From NCBI RefSeq assembly GCF_900186955.1, contig NZ_LT906438.1, positions 744,001 to 808,000 on the forward strand: a DNA stretch of 64,000 nucleotides, in the 5' to 3' direction. Below, piece after piece: positions 53,945-63,238 of the stretch. The notes below the pieces were generated by a model. That model saw only the letters and a program-made list of their open reading frames with translations. It searched no databases and had not been told where the DNA came from. The first letter of the stretch is position 1, and every line of letters begins with the position of its first letter. Source of the stretch: Bacillus pumilus (GTDB lineage: Bacteria > Bacillota > Bacilli > Bacillales > Bacillaceae). The position numbers were made by a program, and so were the translations under genes.

Positions 53945-54448
53945 ATGTTTACAAAATTCTTACAAACGAATGTATGGGCAGCGGTTATCCTTTTGGCAGC
54001 AAGACTTTATATCGGTTGGACTTGGCTCACATCTGGTATAGGAAAACTAACAGGCGGATTCGATGCATCAGGATATTTACAATTTGCGATAGCTGAACCT
54101 GTTGTCAAAGATGGAAACCTCGTGTATCCGTTCTATGTATGGTTTTTAGAAAATGTCGCTTTGCCGAATGCTGGACTATTCAGTGCCATGGTCATGTGGG
54201 GAGAAATTTTAGTAGGTCTAGGATTAATTGTTGGATTATTCACAACAACTGCAGCCTTTTTCGGAAGCATGATGAATGTCTCTTTCTTACTAGCTGGTAC
54301 CGTCTCTGTCAACCCGCTTCTTCTGCTCATTGCCATCGTCATCATGGCTGCGAAAGGAAATGCAGGCAAATTTGGACTTGATTATGTCGCAGGTCCAGTC
54401 TTGAAACGTACAATGAAAAGAAAGCCGCATTTAGAAGTGGCTTCATAA
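53945..54448 (+). CDS. DoxX-family membrane protein
   Basis: 167 residues, four membrane segments. RLYIGWTWLTSGIGKLTGGF and MVMWGEILVGLGLIVGLFT are DoxX motifs; the family includes thiosulfate:quinone and other redox-linked membrane subunits. GGGAGG precedes the ATG. Two palindromes of Fnr/Rex type upstream point to control by oxygen or NADH state. No partner oxidoreductase is adjacent. Function otherwise unknown. Confidence 0.85.
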   Translation: MFTKFLQTNVWAAVILLAARLYIGWTWLTSGIGKLTGGFDASGYLQFAIAEPVVKDGNLVYPFYVWFLENVALPNAGLFSAMVMWGEILVGLGLIVGLFTTTAAFFGSMMNVSFLLAGTVSVNPLLLLIAIVIMAAKGNAGKFGLDYVAGPVLKRTMKRKPHLEVAS

Positions 54449-54454
54449 TAAAGA

Positions 54455-54496
54455 AAAAGCATCCTTAGCTTCTGCTCAAGGATGCTTTTTTTATTT
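54455..54496. terminator. bidirectional terminator
   Basis: AAAAAGCATCCTT / AAGGATGCTTTTTTT stem between the DoxX and DUF4309 genes. Confidence 0.85.
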
Positions 54497-55082
54497 AGGA
54501 ATCAGCTTTCACCAGATTAATATGCAGGACGATGAGCTTCTGCTGATTTATATCTGGGTCATGGCCGACGATAAATTCCAGCTCATAATCTCCAGTACGA
54601 TACACGTATTTTTTCTCTTTTGTCTGTGGAATGGTGCTGACCGAATCTGCTTGTCCAAGTTGTTTCTTTAATAGGGAAGGGGTCATTCCGCCGATATTCG
54701 TTTCTTTTTCTACATTTGTACCGAAATAACGGATTTCGTCAATTTTGCCTTTTGCATCATAATGAAAAGCAAATCCCGGATTCCCCATTTCAGCATGATA
54801 CAAATCAAAGCTGCTTTGACCTGTTTCTGGATATGGATTTCCTAGTTTATGATGGACATCCATCTTTGTTTGAACTCCAATTTTAAGACCTTTTGCATAA
54901 TACGGCATTTGTCCTTTATGTGCCAGCTCATAAATGTTGTTTAGTGCGGTTTTCGGACCTTGAGGAACGGATTGTTCGACTGCTGTTTTGGTCATGGCGT
55001 GTGCTGAGACTGCAGGACTGAATCCAATGAGGGCGGACGTAGCGAGTGAAGCAGTCATGACAAAAGCGGTTGTTTTCTTCAT
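54495..55082 (-). CDS. secreted YjgB-like (DUF4309) protein
   Basis: 195 residues. Signal peptide MKKTTAFVMTASLATSALIG ending AVSAHA. The mature part (LAHKGQMPYYAKGLKIGVQTKMDVHHKLGNP...) is a DUF4309 domain as in B. subtilis YjgB. The start is the ATG behind GGAGGG; a long in-frame upstream extension is spurious. It lies downstream of ltaS on the same strand but after a terminator, so it likely has its own promoter. Function unknown. Confidence 0.78.
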   Translation of the reverse strand: MKKTTAFVMTASLATSALIGFSPAVSAHAMTKTAVEQSVPQGPKTALNNIYELAHKGQMPYYAKGLKIGVQTKMDVHHKLGNPYPETGQSSFDLYHAEMGNPGFAFHYDAKGKIDEIRYFGTNVEKETNIGGMTPSLLKKQLGQADSVSTIPQTKEKKYVYRTGDYELEFIVGHDPDINQQKLIVLHINLVKADS

Positions 55083-55137
55083 TTTAAAATCCCTCCTTCT
55101 TCTTTCTATACCCGGTGCAATAGGGGTCAAACGTAAA

Positions 55138-55172
55138 AAGAACCAGCTGATCATGGATCGGCTGGTTCTTAA
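55138..55172 (-). terminator. terminator of ltaS
   Basis: AAGAACCAGC..GATC / GATC..GCTGGTTCTT stem; T5 on the minus strand. Confidence 0.8.
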
Positions 55173-55182
55173 AATGAGAAAG

Positions 55183-57165
55183 CTATTTTGATGAAGTGCC
55201 GGATTTATCTTTGGCGGAAGAGGAATCTTCTTCATCCTGTACTTTCTTTGTATAGTCATATTGATTTCGGTCAATCGGTGTAAAGCCTTTAGGCTTGTAG
55301 AAACGGAGTAAATCTTCGGTGACGATCTTATCAGATGTCTCAAGCATCTTTTTCACCGTTTCATTTTCTTGTGATGCCTTATCAGTCGGCTCGATTTTCT
55401 CGCCTGTTTTGTTGCTGTAATAGTTATTGCCTACTTTTGTGTAATCCTTAGAGACGAAGTCACCATTTCTAAATGGCACAAGCTCTTTGAAGTTCTTCGA
55501 TAAGATATCAGAACCAGACATTAAATAGTTCTTCGTATCATCACCAAGCAGGTGCAGAAGGGTTGGTGCGACATCGACTTCACCAGAGTATTTATGAATC
55601 TGTCCGCCTTTTACGCCTGGTACATGAATAAAGAGCGGTACGCGCATGAGTTGCGCATTTTCATAATCTCCGATTTTTTGTCCTGTCACTTTTTCCATCG
55701 CTTCATTGTGGTTTTCAGAAATGCCGTAATGGTCTCCGTACATAATGACGACTGTATTGTCATAGAGTCCAGACTTTTTCAGGTCGTTGAAGAACTGTTC
55801 AATCGCTTCATCTAAATAATGAGCCGATTGGAAATAGTTATTGACGACAGAGTCTCCGAAGTCACCAGGTTCGAAATCGGTATCCCCTTCATCCATTCCA
55901 AATGGGAAATGGTTCGATAACGTAATGAATTTCGAATAAAACGGCTGCTTCAAGTTTTCAAGCATTGGCATAGATTCTTTGAAGAATGGTTTGTCTTTCA
56001 GCCCATAGTTCTTCGTATCTTGCTCGTTCATATCGTAATACTCAGAATCGTAAAACCTGTCATATCCAAACGACTTAAACATTTCATTACGGTTCCAGAA
56101 GGTTTTCGTATTGCCGTGGAATTCTGCTGACGTGTATTGATCCTTCTTCAGAATGCCAGGAAGTGCCTGATACGTGTTTTGCGCTTTGTTAATAAAAACA
56201 GAGCCTTGTGATAATGGGAATAGCCCAGTATCCATCATAAATTCAGCATCAGACGTCTTTCCTTGTCCTGTTTGATGGAAGAAGTTATCAAAGTAAAACG
56301 TTTTGTTGTCGTGTGCCAATGAATTAAGGAATGGCGTTACTTCTTTTCCGTTTACTTTGTAATCAATGACAAAGTTTTGCAGAGATTCAAGAGAAATCGT
56401 AATCACGTTCATGCCTTTTGCTTTCCCGTAATAAGCCGGGTTAGGATCAGCGCTGTTCGCTTTTAAATAGTTCTCTACATCTGTGACGTCATTTGAATTT
56501 GCCAGAGCACGCTGGCTGTTTGACTTCACATTTTGAATGGCATCAAACACAGTAAAGTTATAAGCACCTAAATATTTCACTAAATAATTGCGGTCAAATG
56601 CTCTTGATAAAAGCTCTGGACGATCAATCTCTGCAGCGACTAAATTCATCACAAAGATTATCACAGAGGACACAAGGACGAGTCTAAACGATTTTGACTT
56701 TTGAACAGGTACAGTAGCTGTACTTGTTTGCTGCTTCTTTTTCATACGGACTGCGAGTACGATCAAAATGATGGTATCCATAAAGTAAAACATATCAGTC
56801 CAACGCATGAGTGAAAATGCACTATCACCTAATTGTCCGCCATTCGTTCCTGCCTGCATCACGGTAGGCAGCGTGATAAAGTCATTGAAGAATCGATAGT
56901 ACACGATGTTTGCGTATAGTAAAAAAGACATGAAAAAATGAATCACAATGATAGCGGCAGGCTGCCATTTTTTCTTGAACAATAAAGCAAAGCCAAGAAA
57001 GAACAAGCTGGAGCTAATAGGATTCACGAAAAGCAAAATATGCTGAAGCACATTTGATATACCAAGTTTAAATTCAATTAAATACGCTGAATACGTTTTG
57101 AGCCACAGTAAGATGACTGCAATAACAAAGAAGCCGAGGCCTCGTTTTTGAATAAATGTTTTCAT
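55183..57165 (-). CDS. ltaS: lipoteichoic acid synthase
   Basis: 660 residues. Five N-terminal membrane helices (~1-190) are followed by an extracellular alkaline-phosphatase/sulfatase domain. The nucleophile Thr is in TGQGKTSDAEFM near residue 300; metal ligands are in VITISLES and MYGDHYGIS. It polymerises glycerol-phosphate from phosphatidylglycerol. B. subtilis LtaS (YflE) is 649 residues and likewise sits near nagP. The ATG has AAAGGAG upstream; 62 upstream in-frame codons are rejected. The Asp/Ser/Lys-rich tail (EEDSSSAKDKSGTSSK) is an extension. Confidence 0.93.
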   Translation of the reverse strand: MKTFIQKRGLGFFVIAVILLWLKTYSAYLIEFKLGISNVLQHILLFVNPISSSLFFLGFALLFKKKWQPAAIIVIHFFMSFLLYANIVYYRFFNDFITLPTVMQAGTNGGQLGDSAFSLMRWTDMFYFMDTIILIVLAVRMKKKQQTSTATVPVQKSKSFRLVLVSSVIIFVMNLVAAEIDRPELLSRAFDRNYLVKYLGAYNFTVFDAIQNVKSNSQRALANSNDVTDVENYLKANSADPNPAYYGKAKGMNVITISLESLQNFVIDYKVNGKEVTPFLNSLAHDNKTFYFDNFFHQTGQGKTSDAEFMMDTGLFPLSQGSVFINKAQNTYQALPGILKKDQYTSAEFHGNTKTFWNRNEMFKSFGYDRFYDSEYYDMNEQDTKNYGLKDKPFFKESMPMLENLKQPFYSKFITLSNHFPFGMDEGDTDFEPGDFGDSVVNNYFQSAHYLDEAIEQFFNDLKKSGLYDNTVVIMYGDHYGISENHNEAMEKVTGQKIGDYENAQLMRVPLFIHVPGVKGGQIHKYSGEVDVAPTLLHLLGDDTKNYLMSGSDILSKNFKELVPFRNGDFVSKDYTKVGNNYYSNKTGEKIEPTDKASQENETVKKMLETSDKIVTEDLLRFYKPKGFTPIDRNQYDYTKKVQDEEDSSSAKDKSGTSSK

Positions 57166-57743
57166 AAAAACACTCCTTTTCTCCGATACACGGAAGAGGC
57201 GGAACGAAAGAAAACGAACCATTAGAATATACCATGAAATGATCAAATAGAAAAGTGATAACCGGCGAAGAGTGTCTAGCAGCCTGTCCGAGCAATAAAA
57301 AGGAAGAAAACGAAAATATTCACTCTTCGAAAAACTTTTTGTCAAATTCACCCTATTATTGACAGAAAATTCAGCTATTTCCCAGTTGTTATATCAATAA
57401 AACAGGTAAAAAGGCACGAGTCTAAAGAATTAATTTGGTTTCTACAATGATGATTTAGAGAGTATTTCCAGTGTTTCTTAATGTTTATGCAGGTTAAGTA
57501 AAAAAAATGAGAAGAAGAATGGAGAAAGGGTATGGATGAAATTTCCTGATATAAGATATATTGATATATTTTTTATTTCATCAACAAAATGGTTTCGATG
57601 TGTTTTGTAAGGGTTTTATTTGTTTTGATGAATGAACAAATTATCTAAATATACTTAAGTGGACATTTCGAGACTATAAACTTTTGAATTGGGGTCGATA
57701 TAGACTTTGACAGGAAATCTTCCATTGAAAGGATTGATAGTAT
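57166..57743. other. long AT-rich divergent intergenic region
   Basis: 578 bp between ltaS and the PLP decarboxylase. No ORF is convincing. It must hold both promoters; TTGACA at 57697-57702 lacks a good -10 before the start codon. TTCATCAA (57577-57584) and TTGATGAA (57625-57632) form an inverted repeat with further A/T matches inside. Confidence 0.45.
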
Positions 57744-59402
57744 ATGACTGTACGAGCAAACAACCTCGTTCAGAACTGGTTTCCGAGTGAGGACGGAAAT
57801 GCAGCAGAGCGTAAAGAACTCATCAAATTGATGGAGCAGATTGTTTCAGGGGTCGATCACCTGAAAGATCCGAACCGTGCACACCTAAAGGGTGAAAAGA
57901 ATCGCGAGGAGGATTTTTACCAAAAGCTCACTGAAACAAGTCAAATTCCGTTGAACGGCCAACAAGCGGAACTTGTGAATGAAGAATTACTGAAGCTTTT
58001 ACATAACCATCCTTACCACACAAAGTATTTCTTCACGAACATTTTGCCGATGGCAAGTACACCAGGAATTCTAGGCATGCTGACGGCGATGCTGGTAAAT
58101 GGAAACAACCTATGGGATGTGTATGGACCAGCAGGAGCGGAGGCTGAGGTCAGAGTGGTCTCAATGATGTCTAAGCTCATCGGATATGATCCAAGTGTGA
58201 GCGGGGGATATACAACATGGGGAGGTCAAGGAGCCATTTTCTCAGGACTGCGTTTAGCGATTGCAAAAGTTGCGCCGGAGTCACTGCGAAAAGGTGTTCC
58301 ACAAAACCTTTATGCGTTTTGTTCTGATGCGGCACATTACAGCTTATTTAAGTCAATGGAAGCAACAGGACTTGGCACAGACAACTTGATCAGAATTAAA
58401 ACGAATAAAGATCATTCGATGGATATGGAAGATTTGCGTTGTCAAATGGAACGTGTTGCACAAAATGGCGGAATTCCCGTTTATATTGTCGCAACAACCG
58501 GAACAACAGATGCCATTGCAATTGATGATGTAAAAGGGGTACGTGAAACAGCAGAAGCCATTGCTGAGGAGTATGGTCTAAAGGTGCCGCATATTCATGC
58601 GGATTCAGCGCTCGGCGGATTCTTTGCTTTCTTTAATGAGTATGATCTAGCTGAAAACCCGCTGCAATTCTCAGACGGTGTTCTTCGTATGCTAAAAGAA
58701 ATCAAAGCGAAATTCCAGCATCTTTCTCTTGCTGACACGATGTGCTTTGACTTTCAAAAGCTCGGCCAAACACCTTACACATCTAGTTTATTCTTAGTGA
58801 AAAACGCGGCAGACCTAAAGCGTTTAGATCTGGAAGAACAAGAGACACCATACGTTGGTCATAGAGGCTACGGCGAATACCATACAGGTTATACGCTGGA
58901 ATGCTCAAGAATGGGAAGCTCGATCAGTATGCTGAGTGTGCTGTTAACGTTTGGAGTTGAAGGCTACCAGCGCTTGCTCGGTCAATTCTTAGAGGTGAAC
59001 CTTGCCTTCAGAGAAGCACTCAGTCAAGAAATTCCGCAAGCAGAAGTCGTAAATGATGACAACGTCGGAATGGCTACATTATTTAGAATTTACCTAGACG
59101 GCTCACCACGCTTTCAAGAAGAAATTTCAGGCGAAGCGACGGCAATGGAAATTGAGCGGAACAATGAATTGAACAAAATGCTGTTTGAAAAGCTTGGAGA
59201 GAAACGAGACGAAATGTTCTTTGGTGATACAACGAAGTTCTTACTTGTAAATGCAAAAGAAGGACAAGAATTCTATCTAAGTGTTAGTAAGTTTTTTGTC
59301 ATCTCACCTTATACGTTACCAGAGCATATCCCTCATATCGTATCTTATTTAAAAGATGTAATTGCATCTGTTTGTGGACAATTTGAACATGTACATGCTT
59401 AA
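57744..59402 (+). CDS. PLP-dependent group II decarboxylase
   Basis: 552 residues, aspartate-aminotransferase fold. The PLP lysine is in CFDFQKLGQTPYTSSLF, with the cofactor Asp in HIHADSALGGFFAFF and GGYTTWGGQGAIFSGLRLA upstream. This is the glutamate/diaminobutyrate/aromatic amino acid decarboxylase class; the exact substrate cannot be read. It is not a standard GadB (the length and motif spacing differ). AAAGGATTG is a modest ribosome site. It is 31 bases ahead of the chemoreceptor and may be co-transcribed with it. Absent from this locus in B. subtilis. Confidence 0.82.
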   Translation: MTVRANNLVQNWFPSEDGNAAERKELIKLMEQIVSGVDHLKDPNRAHLKGEKNREEDFYQKLTETSQIPLNGQQAELVNEELLKLLHNHPYHTKYFFTNILPMASTPGILGMLTAMLVNGNNLWDVYGPAGAEAEVRVVSMMSKLIGYDPSVSGGYTTWGGQGAIFSGLRLAIAKVAPESLRKGVPQNLYAFCSDAAHYSLFKSMEATGLGTDNLIRIKTNKDHSMDMEDLRCQMERVAQNGGIPVYIVATTGTTDAIAIDDVKGVRETAEAIAEEYGLKVPHIHADSALGGFFAFFNEYDLAENPLQFSDGVLRMLKEIKAKFQHLSLADTMCFDFQKLGQTPYTSSLFLVKNAADLKRLDLEEQETPYVGHRGYGEYHTGYTLECSRMGSSISMLSVLLTFGVEGYQRLLGQFLEVNLAFREALSQEIPQAEVVNDDNVGMATLFRIYLDGSPRFQEEISGEATAMEIERNNELNKMLFEKLGEKRDEMFFGDTTKFLLVNAKEGQEFYLSVSKFFVISPYTLPEHIPHIVSYLKDVIASVCGQFEHVHA

Positions 59403-59433
59403 ATCAAATCTGAGAGTGGAGATGTAGGAAAAA

Positions 59434-61158
59434 ATGGCGAAACAAAGGAAATTTGGAGGACTCACGATATCCTCTAAAATCATGTCAGTCGTTGTCGTAA
59501 CATTACTCGCAACCGTTGCACTATTCGTTCTAACATTTTATCTAGTCAGCCAGGATTTATCATCCCAGTTATTAAAGCAATTTGATTATCGATTAACAAC
59601 AGATGTTGATACAGCGAAGAAAGAGATCGATAATCTGGATGGGAACGTCCTTGGTATTAGTGGGAAAGATGATCCCCTTTATGTGGAGGTCAAAAAGAAA
59701 TTCACAGAGCTTCAAGAAGATCATACGCTTGAGAACTTATACGTGCTATCTAATAAAGGCGGCAAAGAAAGAATTATTATATTAACCGGGGAAGAAAATG
59801 ATTTTGATCAAGATTATGTATTTTCAGATGAGATGAAACAAGCTCTTTCTGAAGATAAAATAGTCAAAAGTGATATTTACAAAGATTCATTTGGAACACA
59901 TAAATCAGTCTTTTTACCAATTAAAGATTCAGGCGGTGAGCTGACGGGTATTTTAGGAATTGATTTAGATGCGTCAGTTGTGCCAGAAACAACGAAGAAG
60001 CTGACGATCTATATCACAGTGGCCTCTGCCATTGTGCTCATCGGTGGATTACTCTTCTCATTCTTTATGGGAAGAAGAATTGCGAAACCAGCACGTTCCT
60101 TGATGGAATCAGCGAACCGAATTGCTGACGGTGATTTAACTGGTATGGTAGAGGTTGAAAGTAAAGACGAGATCGGCCAGCTTGCCGCATCCTTCCAAAA
60201 GATGCAGGGGCGGATCAAAGAGCTTATTTCGAAAATCTCACACTCATCTAGTGAAGTGTCTAAAATGTCATCACAGCTTCGTACGGTGACGACCGAATCG
60301 AGTCAAAGTGCGCAGCAAGTATCAGAAGCTATGACGAATATGAGTGAAGGAATCAATGATTCTGTCGCAAATATTACGGATTGTACGACATCCGTTGCTG
60401 AGATCGATACTCAAATCGAAGGCGTCACAAAAGAAGTCGATGAAATGAAATCTGTTTCATCTGACGTACAAGAGCAGTCAGAATCTGGTCAAAAATTAGT
60501 GAACCATGTGCTTGATCATCTGAATATGCTACATGATAAGATGACCAACTCAAAGCAGGCAGCAGAAGAATTACAATCTCATTCAACGGAGATTGAAAGT
60601 GTCATCTCGATCATTACGGACATTTCAGCCCAAACGAATCTGCTTGCACTGAATGCTTCAATTGAAGCGGCACGTGTTGGAGAAGAAGGAAAAGGCTTTG
60701 CTGTTGTGGCAGATGAGGTGCGCAAGTTAGCTGAGCAATCAGCGGATGCGGCTAAAACCGTTTCAGACCTTGTCATCGGCACACAGGAAAACAGTCAGCG
60801 CGTTCTTGAAAGCGTAGAGGAAAGCAGTAAAGCAGTGGAAGAAGGACGTGAGCAAATGAAAGGCACGTCACAGAACTTTACTGGTATTTACGACGGAGTG
60901 TCTCAATTTGCAAGCAGAACGAACAATTTGCTTCAATCCATTAAGCAGGTAGAACGAGCATATCAAACGATTTCTACATCGATTGAACAAATTTCGGTTG
61001 TGTCAGAAGAACATGCAGCCAGCTCTCAAGAAGTAGCGGCAGCAACAGAACAGCAAAGTGCTGGCATGCAGCAAATTTCAAGTGCGATTGAACAGCTCTC
61101 TGATATGTCAGAGGACTTAGCACATATGGTTTCTACTTTCAAAATCGACAATAAATAA
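59434..61158 (+). CDS. methyl-accepting chemotaxis protein
   Basis: 574 residues. TM1 (~17-38), an extracytoplasmic Cache-type sensor (~39-185, [20 protein letters not shown]), TM2 (~190-212), HAMP (~213-265) and a long signalling coil with the conserved tip [20 protein letters not shown] and [19 protein letters not shown]. It signals to CheA/CheW. The ligand is not known; adjacency to the decarboxylase hints at an amino-acid-related cue, but that is speculation. GGAGATG and GTAGGA lie upstream of the ATG. Confidence 0.92.
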   Translation: MAKQRKFGGLTISSKIMSVVVVTLLATVALFVLTFYLVSQDLSSQLLKQFDYRLTTDVDTAKKEIDNLDGNVLGISGKDDPLYVEVKKKFTELQEDHTLENLYVLSNKGGKERIIILTGEENDFDQDYVFSDEMKQALSEDKIVKSDIYKDSFGTHKSVFLPIKDSGGELTGILGIDLDASVVPETTKKLTIYITVASAIVLIGGLLFSFFMGRRIAKPARSLMESANRIADGDLTGMVEVESKDEIGQLAASFQKMQGRIKELISKISHSSSEVSKMSSQLRTVTTESSQSAQQVSEAMTNMSEGINDSVANITDCTTSVAEIDTQIEGVTKEVDEMKSVSSDVQEQSESGQKLVNHVLDHLNMLHDKMTNSKQAAEELQSHSTEIESVISIITDISAQTNLLALNASIEAARVGEEGKGFAVVADEVRKLAEQSADAAKTVSDLVIGTQENSQRVLESVEESSKAVEEGREQMKGTSQNFTGIYDGVSQFASRTNNLLQSIKQVERAYQTISTSIEQISVVSEEHAASSQEVAAATEQQSAGMQQISSAIEQLSDMSEDLAHMVSTFKIDNK

Positions 61159-61161
61159 CGA

Positions 61162-61195
61162 GAAAGCTGACTCTTGTGAGAGAGTCAGCTTTTTT
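61162..61195 (+). terminator. terminator of the chemoreceptor gene
   Basis: AAAGCTGACTC / GAGTCAGCTTTTTT stem. Confidence 0.85.
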
Positions 61196-61236
61196 GCTAT
61201 GATAAATCAAATCGTTTCAGACGAAAGGAGAACGCC

Positions 61237-61623
61237 ATGGATTTTGCGCAGAGATTATCAGAAGAACGGATCAAAAAAGCGATGGATCATGGGGCTTTTG
61301 AAGGATTATCTGGCTTTGGCAAACCTCTGCCTAAAGATGACGCTGCTCATGTACCTGAAGAATTAAAAATGGGCTACCGGATGATGAAAAATGCTGGCTT
61401 TGCTGGGGAAGAAACAGCACTGAAAAAAGAACTCATGACCGTCAAAGAGCTGCTTCACTCCAGTATAGACGGAGAGGAAAGAAAAAAGCTTTCTCTCATA
61501 TGTGAAGAAAAACAAAAACGACTGGATGAACTCACATCTAAGCGCCAAACTTTTGCCCGTCCAGCCTCCTCCTTTTATAAAAACAGGGTCTACGAAAAAT
61601 TAACGGAGCATAAAAAAAGATGA
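61237..61623 (+). CDS. yflB: DUF1992 (DnaJ-homologue subfamily C member 28-like) protein
   Basis: 128 residues, soluble. AQRLSEERIKKAMDHGAFEGLSGFGKPLP is the DUF1992 signature seen in B. subtilis YflB and in the human DNAJC28 tail. It is helical with a Lys/Glu-rich second half. Function unknown. GAAAGGAG lies before the ATG. Synteny supports the name. Confidence 0.83.
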   Translation: MDFAQRLSEERIKKAMDHGAFEGLSGFGKPLPKDDAAHVPEELKMGYRMMKNAGFAGEETALKKELMTVKELLHSSIDGEERKKLSLICEEKQKRLDELTSKRQTFARPASSFYKNRVYEKLTEHKKR

Positions 61624-61629
61624 TGACAC

Positions 61630-61664
61630 GCTGCCTCTCCTGAGCACATTGAGGGGGCTTTTTT
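61630..61664 (+). terminator. terminator of yflB
   Basis: GCCTC / GAGGGGGC imperfect stem followed by T6. Confidence 0.6.
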
Positions 61665-61665
61665 A

Positions 61666-61679
61666 TGAAAGCGCTACAT
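61666..61679. promoter_or_regulatory. partial cre-like site of the trehalose operon
   Basis: TGAAAGCGCTACAT keeps the strong left half and centre of cre (TGAAAGCGCT) but deviates on the right. It lies just before the -35. Confidence 0.5.
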
Positions 61680-61686
61680 TTTGTTA

Positions 61687-61715
61687 TTGACTACATGTAT
61701 ATACAAATATAAAAT
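61687..61715 (+). promoter_or_regulatory. treP promoter
   Basis: TTGACT, 17 bp, TAAAAT, with a TreR operator inside the spacer. Confidence 0.7.
61696..61705. promoter_or_regulatory. TreR operator 1
   Basis: TGTATATACA palindrome inside the promoter spacer, flanked by CA and AA. Confidence 0.8.
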
Positions 61716-61727
61716 AATAATCAAACA

Positions 61728-61737
61728 TGTATATACA
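61728..61737. promoter_or_regulatory. TreR operator 2
   Basis: A second TGTATATACA exactly 32 bp (three helical turns) downstream, in the transcribed leader. It is part of a repeated 14-base ACATGTATATACAA. Confidence 0.8.
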
Positions 61738-61786
61738 AGTTTTTTGGTTCTTTTTTCTTATAAAAAACGATCTCGGAGGGGATAGC

Positions 61787-63223
61787 ATGGCTGATTACCA
61801 GGCAGCAGCAGATCAGATTGTGAAAGCCATCGGCGGCAAAGAAAATATTGATCAAGCGACACATTGTGTGACAAGGCTGCGCTTTGTGCTGAAGGATGAA
61901 GGAAAGGTTGATGAGAAAGCACTTGAACAAATAGAAGAAGTGAAGGGATCTTTCTCAGCGAACGGTCAATACCAAGTGGTGATCGGCCAAGGGGTCGTCA
62001 ATCGGGTATATGCCGAAATGGTGAAACAGACGGGGATTGGGGAAGCCACAAAAGAGGATGTGAAGCGTGCCTCTGATCAAAAATTAAATCCATTACAGCG
62101 TGCTGTGAAAACGCTTGCGGATATCTTTATTCCGATTCTTCCTGCCATCGTCACCGCCGGTTTATTAATGGGGATTAATAATATTTTAACAGCTCCTGAT
62201 ATTTTCTTTGATCAAAAATCGATAGTAGATGTGTATCCGGCATGGGCTGATTTAGCGAATATGATCAACTTGATTGCAGGCACTGCCTTCACATTCCTGC
62301 CCGCATTAATCGGCTGGTCAGCCGTGAAGCGGTTTGGAGGAAATCCGCTTTTAGGGATGGTTCTTGGGCTGATGCTCGTACACCCAGATTTATTAAATGC
62401 ATGGGGTTATGGAGCGGCTGAAAAGTCCGGTGAGATTCCTGTCTGGAATTTGTTTGGACTTGAAGTGCAAAAGGTAGGCTATCAAGGACAGGTTCTTCCG
62501 ATACTCGTCGCCTCGTATTTACTAGCGAAGCTCGAATTGTTTATCACAAAACGGACACCTGAAAGCATTCAGCTATTAGTGGTTGCTCCGATTACGTTAT
62601 TAGTTATTGGCTTTTTATCCTTTATCGTCATTGGACCTATTACATTTGCAATCGGCAACGTGTTAACATCTGGACTTGTCGCTGTATTCCAGCAGTTCGC
62701 AGCACTAGGTGGTCTATTATACGGCGGTTTGTATGCGGCGTTAGTCATTACTGGAATGCATCATACGTTCCTTGCTGTTGATATTCAATTGATTAATTCA
62801 AAACTGCATGGCACGTTTCTATGGCCAATGCTCGCACTGTCTAATATTGCACAAGGATCAGCCGCACTTGCGATGATGTTTGTTTTGAAAGATGAAAAGC
62901 AAAAAGGTCTCTCACTCACATCAAGTATTTCTGCTTACTTAGGAATTACAGAGCCAGCAATGTTTGGCGTCAACTTGCGCTACCGATTCCCATTTATTTT
63001 CGCACTCATTAGCTCTGGTTTAGCCGGTATGTTTATCGCCTCTCAAGGGGTGCTGGCAAGCTCAGTTGGTGTTGGGGGCATTCCAGGAATCTTCTCTATT
63101 ATCCCGAAATATTGGGGCGCATTTGCGATAGGGATGGTCATTGTCCTCATCGTCCCATTCATCGGAACCCTTTTGTATGCAAAGTTGAAAAAGAAGAAAG
63201 ATGTATCACAAGAACTTAACTAG
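61787..63223 (+). CDS. treP: PTS trehalose transporter EIIBC
   Basis: 478 residues. EIIB comes first (1-90) with the phospho-Cys in QATHCVTRLRF; EIIC follows with the ITEPAMFGVNLRYRFPF substrate motif. It imports trehalose as trehalose-6-phosphate. I start at MADYQAAADQIVKA, 6 bases after GGAGGG; the frame is open 20 codons upstream through operator 2. The next gene is treA, 15 bases on, so the pair forms the trehalose operon under TreR. Confidence 0.95.
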   Translation: MADYQAAADQIVKAIGGKENIDQATHCVTRLRFVLKDEGKVDEKALEQIEEVKGSFSANGQYQVVIGQGVVNRVYAEMVKQTGIGEATKEDVKRASDQKLNPLQRAVKTLADIFIPILPAIVTAGLLMGINNILTAPDIFFDQKSIVDVYPAWADLANMINLIAGTAFTFLPALIGWSAVKRFGGNPLLGMVLGLMLVHPDLLNAWGYGAAEKSGEIPVWNLFGLEVQKVGYQGQVLPILVASYLLAKLELFITKRTPESIQLLVVAPITLLVIGFLSFIVIGPITFAIGNVLTSGLVAVFQQFAALGGLLYGGLYAALVITGMHHTFLAVDIQLINSKLHGTFLWPMLALSNIAQGSAALAMMFVLKDEKQKGLSLTSSISAYLGITEPAMFGVNLRYRFPFIFALISSGLAGMFIASQGVLASSVGVGGIPGIFSIIPKYWGAFAIGMVIVLIVPFIGTLLYAKLKKKKDVSQELN

Positions 63224-63238
63224 TGGTGGTGAAGGAAA

